Source: an uncultured Clostridia bacterium (GTDB lineage: Bacteria; Bacillota; Clostridia; Christensenellales; Pumilibacteraceae). From it: a DNA stretch of 9,493 nucleotides. Each line of letters opens with the position of its first letter. Within the stretch, counting starts at the first letter, position 1. Where the stretch lies: contig CANDJX010000061.1 in NCBI GenBank assembly GCA_947385185.1, forward strand, positions 1 to 9,493, given 5' to 3'. Made by a program: the position numbers and the translations under genes. Under the pieces are notes generated by a model. That model was given only the letters and a program-made list of their open reading frames with translations. It did no database searches and was not told the origin of the DNA. This document shows, piece by piece, positions 1-5,846 of the stretch.

Positions 1-493
1 CGCCCGGCATCGACAGCATTCCGTTCACGTAATAGCACAAGTGCCCGTACGTCACAGGACTGTACGCCGTCGTCACTTCCACGCTTACTTCCACGCCGGT
101 AAGCGTCACCGCGCTATACCCGTACGTTCCGTCCTCGCCTGCGGTCTGTTTATTGAACCGATGTCCTATATACTCCTCCGCGTTTTCGTCGAGATATACG
201 TATTTATTCAGATCATAGTCCCAGAACCCGTGCTCGGATATTACGTCCACCGTCGTTCCGTCCGAGAACGAGAGTTCTATCACTTCGTAATGCCCGATCG
301 GGTCGCTGTCGATGAACAGTATCGGCGCGGTGTCGTACGTTCCCGTCGCCATATTCCATACAAGTAACGTTTCGTCGCCCGTCAAGTCTTCCACCGCTTT
401 CTGCGTGCCGTCTGCAAGCGTGATAAGCGTCCCCGCCGCTATGCATTCATCGGGCTGTTGCGTAGGATCGTACTCACAGGCAAACTCACTCAT
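1..493 (-). CDS. Hint (hedgehog/intein-type) domain protein, partial, runs off the left edge
   Basis: The minus-strand frame is open from 523 (just after a TAA at 524-526) to the window edge. From ATG 493 it gives about 164 residues. About 16 residues in, it shows the Hint block A pattern CIAAGT followed by LITLADGTQKAVEDL, and later the block B-like VISEHGFWDYD; both are typical of Hint domains, which self-cleave or splice after an N-terminal Cys. The segment ending LCYYVNGMLSMPG resembles what I recall after Hint domains in clostridial secreted proteins, from memory only. The C-terminal His-Asn, if any, lies outside the window. There is no SD before ATG 493 or GTG 508, and the secreted frame at 507-659 ends just inside this one in another phase. 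The gene therefore looks like the back half of a secreted protein cut off by a frameshift, or a domain fragment. The Hint call is fairly sure; splicing activity is unknown. Confidence 0.72.
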   Translation of the reverse strand, partial: MSEFACEYDPTQQPDECIAAGTLITLADGTQKAVEDLTGDETLLVWNMATGTYDTAPILFIDSDPIGHYEVIELSFSDGTTVDVISEHGFWDYDLNKYVYLDENAEEYIGHRFNKQTAGEDGTYGYSAVTLTGVEVSVEVTTAYSPVTYGHLCYYVNGMLSMPG

Positions 494-506
494 AGTACCT
501 GACACA

Positions 507-659
507 TTAAGATTGCTCTCGCGTTAAACTATCGTCTTGTCCCGAATAATCTGCAAGCACCGTCAATGTCGGAATGCATATAAGCGCCGTTAATGCTACT
601 ATAATACAAATTGCAAATATAGACATTATTCTCTTTTTGGTTATAAATTTGGTTTTCAT
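507..659 (-). CDS. 50-aa secreted leader ORF, probably the N-terminus of the broken Hint protein
   Basis: This frame has a strong SD (AAAGGAG, minus strand of 669-675) nine bases before ATG 659, two bases after the stop of the upstream 267-aa gene. The translation begins MKTKFITKKRIM, has a hydrophobic core (SIFAICIIVALTALICIP) and a plausible signal peptidase site after VLA at residue 36, then a short hydrophilic tail ending TREQS and TAA. The next open frame, coding the Hint domain, starts 14 nt before this stop, shifted by one base. A +1 shift near 510-526 would give one secreted protein with an N-terminal signal and a Hint domain. Read alone it would be a tiny secreted peptide. I infer that it was or is the start of the Hint gene. 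The signal peptide is clear; the frameshift could be real or a sequencing/assembly error. Confidence 0.6.
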   Translation of the reverse strand: MKTKFITKKRIMSIFAICIIVALTALICIPTLTVLADYSGQDDSLTREQS

Positions 660-677
660 AATTTTTATCTCCTTTGT

Positions 678-1481
678 TTACAACGCACGCCATTTGGCGT
701 AAAGTCTGAACTGTGTGTCTTCTTTGATTTCGGGCGATATATCAAAATCCCATGCGTTTATGCACTCAGGTTCGGTATACCAACCCATAAATTCATATCC
801 TTCTCTTTCCGGCTTCGGCGGCTCCGAAATCTTTTCTTCCCCTTCCACATTATCCAGACGATAATATCCGCCGTTTACTTCATCCGAATAGTTGTTCATA
901 AATTCTACGTTACCGATACAATATTTACGTGCAGTATCTTCATCCATACTTTCATATAGCGACCTATATATATAAGTTTTGCTCAACCCCGGATAGCCGC
1001 CCGAGGGTATATCGGAAGTAATCGAACAGTACATCATTTCGATCCCTAAAGAGTCGTCAAAAGCGTTTTTATGAATTGTTTTTATATTATCATAAACAAA
1101 AATCTTTTTCAGATTCGGACATTCGATACGATAATACTGAACTGCAAACCAATCAGCACTTGCCACGCGAAAGCCGACATATCGCACAGTCTTTCCTTCG
1201 ATCTCTCTCGGAATTTCCACTTCCTCAAGTGTTGAATCGGAAAAATCCACAATAGCGACAAATTTGCTACTGTCATCGCCTCTGATGGAATTATTATCAA
1301 TGACTATATACCGAAAATCGCCATATGTTTTTATATCGTCGCCTACGGATCCAAGTATCGCCACCAAAGAAAATAATGCAACTGTCGTAATGATCACAAA
1401 AGCCACTACCAATATAGCAATAACTATAAGGACGATTTTTATCGGTTTCGGCTTCTTTTCCTGTTCTTCAGTTTTTTTCAT
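678..1481 (-). CDS. membrane-anchored surface protein with BspA-like region and C-terminal InlB B-repeat
   Basis: 267 aa. A lysine-rich N-terminus (residues 1-15) precedes one long membrane segment (about 16-45) without an obvious cleavage site, so the protein is probably anchored with its body outside. Residues 88-145 (VEIPREIEGKTVRYVGF ... CPNLKKIFVY ... IHKNAFDD) resemble one or two units of BspA-type leucine-rich repeats. Residues 205-264 form one InlB B-repeat (Listeria-Bacteroides repeat): PEREGYEFMGWYTEPEC ... AWDFD ... FRLYAKW. Such modules occur in surface proteins that bind host or matrix partners; no enzyme motif is visible. ATG 1481 has the SD AGAGAGG nine bases upstream, and a consensus promoter lies at 1629-1657 with a leader of about 140 nt. 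The next frame's SD starts two bases after this stop, so the two are probably one transcript. The specific function is not known. Confidence 0.85.
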   Translation of the reverse strand: MKKTEEQEKKPKPIKIVLIVIAILVVAFVIITTVALFSLVAILGSVGDDIKTYGDFRYIVIDNNSIRGDDSSKFVAIVDFSDSTLEEVEIPREIEGKTVRYVGFRVASADWFAVQYYRIECPNLKKIFVYDNIKTIHKNAFDDSLGIEMMYCSITSDIPSGGYPGLSKTYIYRSLYESMDEDTARKYCIGNVEFMNNYSDEVNGGYYRLDNVEGEEKISEPPKPEREGYEFMGWYTEPECINAWDFDISPEIKEDTQFRLYAKWRAL

Positions 1482-1622
1482 TTTCAGTTACCTCTCTTTT
1501 TAATTCTTTCATGAAACTTTTATATTGAATTTTACTTTCCCTCCTTTGTGTGCAAACTGTCCGGTTATGTTGCTTTCTCTTGCAATTTTGTTCCCTATAG
1601 CTCACCTCCCTTATCAAATTAT
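1482..1622 (-). promoter_or_regulatory. long conserved 5' leader of the InlB-repeat gene (copy 1), role unknown
   Basis: With transcription predicted to start near 1622, the InlB-repeat gene has an untranslated leader of about 140 nt. It shares much of its sequence with the leader of the relic at 1858-1983, including two purine-rich SD-like blocks (around 1608-1614 and 1538-1546) and the stretch TTGCAAGAGAA. A 1-nt length difference inside an otherwise well matched stretch argues against a coding role. I match it to no riboswitch class; a short stem TTGC/GCAA is the only hairpin I can see. Confidence 0.35.
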
Positions 1623-1676
1623 AATTATACTATATCATACTTATACTATTCTGTCAATACTGCTTTGGAAAATTAT
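1500..1676 (-). repeat. direct repeat, promoter-leader cassette copy 1
   Basis: About 175 bp that recur, diverged, about 360 bp downstream at 1860-2037 in the same orientation. Shared stretches include the run at 1547-1561 (CTTTGTGTGCAAACTGTCC against CTTTGTGTATAAACTGTCC) and the promoter core at 1624-1657. The repeat covers the promoter, most of the leader and the sequence just before the -35 box. The two copies are the upstream regions of the InlB-repeat gene and of its relic, so the locus most likely arose by tandem duplication. Boundaries are by eye and approximate. Confidence 0.85.
1629..1657 (-). promoter_or_regulatory. sigma-A type promoter of the InlB-repeat gene
   Basis: On the minus strand, TTGACA (1652-1657), a 17-nt spacer and TATAGT (1629-1634) lie about 150 bases before ATG 1481. 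The 9-mer ATAGTATAA occurs twice across the spacer and -10 region, 16 bases apart; it could be a regulator site or plain AT-rich sequence, but it is kept in copy 2. Confidence 0.85.
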
Positions 1677-1781
1677 TCCATTTTTATTCGTCTATCCGTC
1701 AATATTCGGTGGACTATACTGTCAACGCAGATTATTTATAAAATAAATACATACATTCCAATATGCTTGTTTTACAATTTA

Positions 1782-1836
1782 CTCCCATTTAGCGTAAAGT
1801 CTGAACTGACAGGCATATTATTATTTTCTTTTTCAT
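1782..1836 (-). pseudogene. gutted relic of an InlB-repeat gene
   Basis: An SD (AAAGGAG, minus strand of 1846-1852) and ATG 1836 open a frame of only 15 codons, MKKKIIICLSVQTLR, then stop. In another frame the last part reads QFRLYAKWE and a stop (1782-1812), the same ending as the 267-aa InlB-repeat protein (QFRLYAKW). At DNA level, 24 bases around that ending match the 3' end of the intact gene with one mismatch, and the bases after the stop remain similar (TTGTAAAACAA against TTGTAAACAA). The simplest reading is a paralogue whose body was deleted from about codon 8 to about nine codons before the end, leaving promoter, leader, SD, start and terminal repeat end. No functional product is expected. 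Confidence 0.75.
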
Positions 1837-1859
1837 AATTTTTATCTCCTTTCAATTTT

Positions 1860-2037
1860 TGGATTTTCATCATAAATCTTTTGCATTGAACATTACTTTC
1901 CTTCCTTTGTGTATAAACTGTCCAGTCGTGCTACTTCTCTTGCAATTTTCATTTCGGATAATTCGCCCCCCTTGTTATATTACAATTATACTATATCACA
2001 CTTATACTATTCCATCAATACCATTTTGGAAAACTTT
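1860..2037 (-). repeat. direct repeat, promoter-leader cassette copy 2
   Basis: Second copy of the promoter-leader cassette, upstream of the gene relic. It keeps the promoter spacing and most of the leader, but the -35 box has drifted to TTGATG and many scattered substitutions and single-base indels are present, so the duplication is not recent. A 19-codon ATG frame (MKIAREVARL ...) lies inside this copy but is not preserved in copy 1. Confidence 0.82.
1990..2018 (-). promoter_or_regulatory. promoter of the relic (copy 2)
   Basis: On the minus strand, TTGATG (2013-2018), a 17-nt spacer and TATAGT (1990-1995). It has the same layout as the promoter at 1629-1657, with two changes in the -35 box. 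It may still be active and drive a short untranslated RNA through the relic. Confidence 0.7.
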
Positions 2038-2139
2038 ATTCGTCGAAATATGGTTGATAACGACCGTCGCCGTAAACTATTTCTTAAATATATAGCGATA
2101 CATTTTATGTACGGCACAATTCTTATTTTGAAATTTTGT

Positions 2140-2172
2140 AAAAAACGGCTTCCCCTTTCACGGGGAAACCGT
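2140..2172 (-). terminator. intrinsic terminator after tadA
   Basis: On the minus strand a stem of ten pairs with one mismatch (ACGG with CCGT, then TT/AA and CCCC/GGGG; 2145-2155 with 2162-2172) has a 6-nt loop and is followed by six T. It lies about 30 bases after the tadA stop and separates the housekeeping group from the surface-protein locus. Confidence 0.9.
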
Positions 2173-2200
2173 ATCGTGTATCGATTGTATTATAAACGCC

Positions 2201-2695
2201 TTATTCGTCCGTATTCTTTTTGACCCGTCTGGCTTTGAAAAAATCGGTGAGCAGTTTTGCGCACTCGCATTCCATTATGCCGCCCTCGGTGTCGGCGCGG
2301 TGATTGAACACGGGATTATCCGTCAGATTCAGCACCGTGCCGCCGCAACCGAACCGTTTGTCGAACGCGCCGTAGCGGACGCGGCGCACCCGGGACAGAA
2401 CTATCGCGCCCGCGCACATAACGCACGGCTCTTTGGTGACGTAAAGGTCGCAACCCTCGAGATTCCAGTGCCCGAGCTTTTTGCCCGCTTTTCGGAGCGC
2501 GTTTATTTCGGCGTGCGCGGTCGGATCGCAGGAAACGCCGCGCACGTTGTGCGCGCGGGCTATGATTCTGCCGTCCGAAACGATTACCGCCCCGACGGGA
2601 ACTTCGCTTTTCGCTTCGGCTTTTTTCGCTTCCTTCAGCGCGGCTTTCATGAATTTTTCGTTTTCAGCATTTCGGCTATCAATTTCGGAAGCCAT
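2201..2695 (-). CDS. tadA: tRNA-specific adenosine deaminase TadA
   Basis: 164 aa from ATG 2695. TadA converts adenosine 34 of the tRNA-Arg(ACG) anticodon to inosine in the cytoplasm. The cytidine-deaminase fold motifs are complete: HAEIN with zinc ligand His61 and proton-shuttle Glu63, and PCVMC with Cys91 and Cys94. The segments NEKFMKAALKEAKKA ... EVPVGAVIV and SRVRRVRYGAFD ... GCGGTVLNL ... FNH match the family throughout, and the length is normal. The frame stays open upstream to 2800, but that part is arginine-rich shadow of the M14 gene. ATG 2695 has an SD (AAGGAG, 2709-2714) at a long 13-base spacing. ATG 2650 overlaps the M14 stop as ATGA but has no SD and would clip the first helix, so 2695 is preferred; the coding overlap with the M14 gene is then 49 bases. 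Last gene before the terminator. Confidence 0.95.
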   Translation of the reverse strand: MASEIDSRNAENEKFMKAALKEAKKAEAKSEVPVGAVIVSDGRIIARAHNVRGVSCDPTAHAEINALRKAGKKLGHWNLEGCDLYVTKEPCVMCAGAIVLSRVRRVRYGAFDKRFGCGGTVLNLTDNPVFNHRADTEGGIMECECAKLLTDFFKARRVKKNTDE

Positions 2696-3489
2696 AAATT
2701 TTTTTCTTCTCCTTCGAGCGCGGACTCGTCCAGCGGATGCGAAAACCGCTCGCTTATTATTTCTATCGTAAGCGCGGGAATCCCGAGCTCCCGCACGCAC
2801 CAGTCCTTATACCCTCCCGCGCTACCGAGATCGCCGTGCACAAGCCGATAACCGAGCGCGTCCGCCGCGATTCCGGCTATGCGTCTGTCGCGGGCAAGGC
2901 GTTCGCCCGTCTGACCGAATTCGTAGTACACTTCCCGACCGAGCGCGTGATAACTCACGGTAATCGCCGGTCGCACCGCGCGGGTAAAGTTCACGAGCGC
3001 GCGGGTTTCGGGTTCGCTCGCCGGAAGATACCCGATAAACGACGAAGGCGCGGGTTCGGTCACGTTGCTTTCGCCTTTTCCCCACATCGCATCGAAATTG
3101 CAGTTCAGGTCTACGGCGCGAAGGTTCGCTTTCCACATCGAAAAATCTTCGCCGCCGTTCACGGTTTTCAGACTTGCGGCGTACTCGGGAAACGCGCCCG
3201 CGCCATGCTGTACGAGCGTCGCGCCGTCCGGGTTCGTCATGGGCAGAAAATATATGCCGAGCGGCAATTTTTCGCGGGCGAGCGTTTCGACCTGTTTCGT
3301 TACAAGCACGGACGTGACCCACTCGCGGGCGTGAATACCGCCCTGCACTATCATCTGCGCGCCGCTTGCCGGTCCGAGATGAAAGTATACGATGTGCGCG
3401 CCGCTGACCGATCTTCCGATCGTGCCGCACTCGACGCCGCTCTTACACAGCTTGCAAACGTCCCTTCTCAATGCTTCATAGTCGTACAT
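2647..3489 (-). CDS. M14 family zinc peptidase, resembling gamma-D-glutamyl-diamino acid endopeptidases
   Basis: 280 aa, no signal peptide, so probably cytoplasmic. Zinc site: HAREW (His53, Glu56) and SYHALG (His181). The catalytic Glu is in LTIEI (Glu243). Other M14 marks are TNPDG (86-89), KANLRAVDLN (120-129) and GSAGGYKDW (222-230). The single catalytic domain and these motifs fit bacterial M14 enzymes that cut peptidoglycan stem peptides, possibly in wall recycling. One oddity: the conserved DLNRNF segment reads DLNCNF (Cys130), so the Arg that holds the free C-terminal carboxylate in carboxypeptidase A is absent, which argues against a simple carboxypeptidase. ATG 3489 has no SD; a TATAAA lies five bases upstream. 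It starts 55 nt after the rlmH stop. The family is sure; the substrate is inferred. Confidence 0.88.
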   Translation of the reverse strand: MYDYEALRRDVCKLCKSGVECGTIGRSVSGAHIVYFHLGPASGAQMIVQGGIHAREWVTSVLVTKQVETLAREKLPLGIYFLPMTNPDGATLVQHGAGAFPEYAASLKTVNGGEDFSMWKANLRAVDLNCNFDAMWGKGESNVTEPAPSSFIGYLPASEPETRALVNFTRAVRPAITVSYHALGREVYYEFGQTGERLARDRRIAGIAADALGYRLVHGDLGSAGGYKDWCVRELGIPALTIEIISERFSHPLDESALEGEEKNLWLPKLIAEMLKTKNS

Positions 3490-3544
3490 AATACTTTATA
3501 TTATGCGACCGCACGGCGAGGAATGACCGCGTGTTTACCGTTTG

Positions 3545-3994
3545 TTATTTATGATAAGACGAGCCGGCGAGTATAGAGAAAGCGCGGTACGCCTGTTCGG
3601 CGACTATAACGCGCATGAGGCGGTGCGGGTACGTCATTCTGCCGAAGGACACGAGCGCGTCGGCGCGGGCGCGGACTGCGTCGGTCACGCCGCGGCTTCC
3701 GCCTATCACGATCCGGACTTTACTCGCGCGCATATATGCGTTGTCAAGCAACGACGCGAACTCCTCGCTCGACAACTGTTCGCCGCGCAGATCGGTCAGT
3801 ATGCAAAAACCGTTCATCCGCGCAAGCAACGCTTCGCTTTCGATTTCCGCAGCCCTGCCGTCGTCGCGGCTGTCCGGCAACTCGACGACCGAAACGTCGC
3901 AATATTTGCCGAGTCGTTTTATATATTCGTCCACGCCGTCGGTGAAGTATTTTTCCTTGATTTTCCCGACGCATAAAATCTCGAGTTTTTTCAT
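3545..3994 (-). CDS. rlmH: 23S rRNA (pseudouridine1915-N3)-methyltransferase RlmH
   Basis: 149 aa, slightly shorter than the usual 155-160. RlmH is a SPOUT-class, SAM-dependent methyltransferase acting as a dimer on pseudouridine 1915 in helix 69 of 23S rRNA on assembled 70S ribosomes. Visible family marks are the N-terminal strand LEILCVGKIKEKYF, the SAM-binding loop VIGGSRGV (96-103) and the C-terminal knot TYPHRLMRVIVAEQAYRAF ... YHK (121-149). The protein ends in the usual Tyr-His-Lys. Upstream of ATG 3994 there is only a weak AAGG (11 bases away) and a TATACA five bases away. It lies 57 nt after the CPBP protease stop. The pairing with walJ upstream matches the order seen in many Firmicutes. 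Confidence 0.96.
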   Translation of the reverse strand: MKKLEILCVGKIKEKYFTDGVDEYIKRLGKYCDVSVVELPDSRDDGRAAEIESEALLARMNGFCILTDLRGEQLSSEEFASLLDNAYMRASKVRIVIGGSRGVTDAVRARADALVSFGRMTYPHRLMRVIVAEQAYRAFSILAGSSYHK

Positions 3995-4051
3995 GATAAT
4001 GTATACCTTCGACTCCGCACGCTCAGTCTGTGCAGCCGCCCGAGCCCGATC

Positions 4052-5053
4052 TCATACGAATCCCGCGACAAGCGTCGTCACCCACATGACTATGCATATG
4101 AGCGCGCCGACCGAGGTCAGTATAAGTCCCGCGAGCGTGCCGCCGTCATCCGCCGACGGATGGAATTTTTCTTCTTCCGGGCGCGTTTCGTTCGGTTCGG
4201 GCGAAATAGGTTCATGCCCGCCGAATTTGCGACCGACGAAGCGTATGATAAACGCGGCGAGAACGGCGAGAACCGCGCCGACGATCAACCATATCGCAAT
4301 GCCGTAGCCGCTTTCCATGACCGAGGTCACCCAAACGGCGAGCGCGCCGTCTATCGCCGGGATTGACAAGACGAACCCGATCGCGTTATTGAGCGCGTGC
4401 ATTATTATAGCCGGGATAATATTCGCGAACCGCACCGTGACGTAGGCGAGCGCGCAACCGAACATGAACTGATAAACGGTCTGAAGCGGATTCATATGAA
4501 TGAGCGCGAAAAGCAGCCCGCACGTTACGACCATGAACGATACGCGGCGGCGGGACGGAATATTCCCGGTCACGCCGAGCGACGAAAGAACGCTGCCGCG
4601 AAACAGCAACTCCTCGCATACCGGCGCGATAAGCACGATACGAAAGACGGAAAGAACGATCCCGAGCGGATCGTCGAACGACACGATCGTCCCGCCCGCG
4701 AACCCGTTAGCCTTAAGCGAGTAAGTTAACGCGACGGCAAGCGCGTCGAAGCCGATTACGCATACGACAGTCAGACCGACGGCGATCAGGCACTCGCGCG
4801 GTCGTGGCTTGGCGAAATAATAAGTATGACGGCTGCCGAGCACCCGCGCGGGCTGTAGCGCGGCGATGAGGAAACAAAACTGAATGAGCGTATTGAGAAG
4901 AAATCCCACTACGTCGTATCCCGCGGTGCCTTCCTCGAGCCCGCCCATGACAGCCGAATAAATAAGCGTCATTACGAGGAACGCAACTACCGCGGTAACG
5001 TAAGAAAAACCGCCCTCGACAGCCGAATATCTTTTGAGAAGCCGTTGTTTCAA
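4052..5053 (-). CDS. CPBP (CAAX/Abi) family intramembrane metalloprotease
   Basis: 333 aa with about eight hydrophobic segments. The CPBP motifs are complete: EELLFRG (Glu147, Glu148, Arg152), FALIHMNPLQ with His186, and IIMHALNNAI with His219 and Asn223. Such enzymes cleave within membranes; bacterial members have been linked to bacteriocin self-protection, signalling and surface protein processing, and the substrate here is unknown. A charged cytoplasmic-type insert (about 272-302, rich in Pro and Glu) precedes the last helix. Translation starts at TTG 5053: the SD GGAGGTG sits eight bases upstream inside the walJ 3' end, and the TTG overlaps the walJ stop as TTGA, so the two genes are very likely translationally coupled. 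No ATG nearby fits as well. It sits where many Firmicutes carry htrA between walJ and rlmH. Confidence 0.92.
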   Translation of the reverse strand: MKQRLLKRYSAVEGGFSYVTAVVAFLVMTLIYSAVMGGLEEGTAGYDVVGFLLNTLIQFCFLIAALQPARVLGSRHTYYFAKPRPRECLIAVGLTVVCVIGFDALAVALTYSLKANGFAGGTIVSFDDPLGIVLSVFRIVLIAPVCEELLFRGSVLSSLGVTGNIPSRRRVSFMVVTCGLLFALIHMNPLQTVYQFMFGCALAYVTVRFANIIPAIIMHALNNAIGFVLSIPAIDGALAVWVTSVMESGYGIAIWLIVGAVLAVLAAFIIRFVGRKFGGHEPISPEPNETRPEEEKFHPSADDGGTLAGLILTSVGALICIVMWVTTLVAGFV

Positions 5054-5811
5054 ACTTCTATCACCTCCGACATTTCGTTCTGCACCGCAACGTGCAATAC
5101 GACTTTACCGCTTAAATTATATTTCCCGAGCGCTTCTTCCGCCGCGCGGAGCGCAAGCGAAGGAGTGTTGTTCTGTTCGGATAAGTGCCCGAGAATTATA
5201 TGTTTCACGCCCCTGCCCGCGAGATACGCCGCGCATTCCGCGCTGTCGCCGTTGGACAGGTGTCCGCGCGTACCCGCTATCCGCGCCTTCAGGTACTCGG
5301 GATAGCAGTAATTGTTTTTAAGCATGACGGGGTCGTAGTTCGATTCGAGAAAGACGACGTCCGAATCGGCTATACCGTCCAGAGTGGACTGCGGCATGAT
5401 ACCGAGATCGGTCACGACGGTGATTTTGCTTCCCTCGCTGTAAAACGAATAACCGAAACACGGCACGTCGTGCGAAACGGGAAACGACGAAACCGTTATA
5501 TCGCCCACGCACACGTCGCCCGAAAATTCGTCGCACCCGCCTTTCAGTCTGCCGTAAAGCCCGCTGTGCAATATTCTGTTGTAATGCACCGTCGCTCCGC
5601 GCTCCGAAACGTCGGACAGATACCGTATATGATCCGAATGCGTATGCGTTACGAACACGTCTTTCGTAGCGCCCGCGCCGATACGCGCGAGCGATCCGTT
5701 CACGCGGCGAGGCGACACGCCGAAATCGAGCAGAAGCGACGTTCTTTCGCTTCCTATGTATATGCAATTGCCCTTGCTTCCGCTGGCAATGCTGCAAATC
5801 CTGAGAGCCAT
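5050..5811 (-). CDS. walJ: WalJ/YycJ-type MBL-fold metallohydrolase
   Basis: 253 aa, cytoplasmic, single metallo-beta-lactamase fold domain of normal length. The N-terminus SIASGSKGNCIYIGS ... LLLDFGVSP is typical of the YycJ/WalJ/VicX group. Metal ligands visible: HTHSDH (His56, His58, Asp60, His61), His114, Asp135 and His209 in GHLSEQNN; GTRGHLSN (180-187) is a further family motif. In Bacillus and streptococci the homologue sits at the end of the walRK cell-wall two-component operon, and it has been tied to mismatch repair and wall control; the biochemical activity is probably a nuclease. No walRK lies upstream here; a divergent fumarase does. ATG 5811 has no SD and lies exactly six bases after a perfect TATAAT, so the mRNA is predicted to be leaderless. 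First gene of the walJ-CPBP-rlmH-M14-tadA group. Confidence 0.93.
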   Translation of the reverse strand: MALRICSIASGSKGNCIYIGSERTSLLLDFGVSPRRVNGSLARIGAGATKDVFVTHTHSDHIRYLSDVSERGATVHYNRILHSGLYGRLKGGCDEFSGDVCVGDITVSSFPVSHDVPCFGYSFYSEGSKITVVTDLGIMPQSTLDGIADSDVVFLESNYDPVMLKNNYCYPEYLKARIAGTRGHLSNGDSAECAAYLAGRGVKHIILGHLSEQNNTPSLALRAAEEALGKYNLSGKVVLHVAVQNEMSEVIEV

Positions 5812-5817
5812 ATATGT

Positions 5818-5846
5818 ATTATAACAGCGACCGTTGACTTTGTCAA
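5818..5846 (-). promoter_or_regulatory. consensus promoter for walJ, predicted leaderless start
   Basis: On the minus strand TTGACA (5841-5846), a 17-nt spacer and TATAAT (5818-5823): both boxes are perfect consensus. Six bases separate the -10 box from ATG 5811, so the usual start point (seven bases past -10) is the A of the ATG. There is no room for an SD. Confidence 0.9.

Noticed and set aside
1482..1622. Leader peptide in the conserved 5' leader (for example MKIAREVARL in copy 2)
   Set aside because: Copy 1 lacks the ATG, and a single-base indel between the copies shifts the frame, so the conservation is not of protein type.
1482..1622. Known riboswitch (cyclic di-GMP, cyclic di-AMP, SAM, T-box)
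   Set aside because: None of the signature sequences of those classes could be found; only weak short hairpins are visible.
1..2200. Insertion sequence, phage or integron cassette behind the repeats
   Set aside because: No transposase or integrase, no terminal inverted repeats and no target-site duplication; the repeats are explained by tandem duplication of a gene with its promoter.
1525..2223. Plus-strand frames of 73-104 aa in the AT-rich gap
   Set aside because: They lie across the duplicated minus-strand promoters and leaders, have low-complexity Ile/Tyr/Leu-rich products and no SD; their similarity to each other only reflects the DNA repeat.
2737..3576. 279-aa plus-strand frame opposite the M14 gene, and the 230-aa plus frame at 3615-4307
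   Set aside because: Both are antisense shadows of clear conserved genes with no domain, SD or promoter.
4011..4051. Terminator between the CPBP gene and rlmH
   Set aside because: Only a short imperfect stem without a T run can be drawn, so read-through is more likely.
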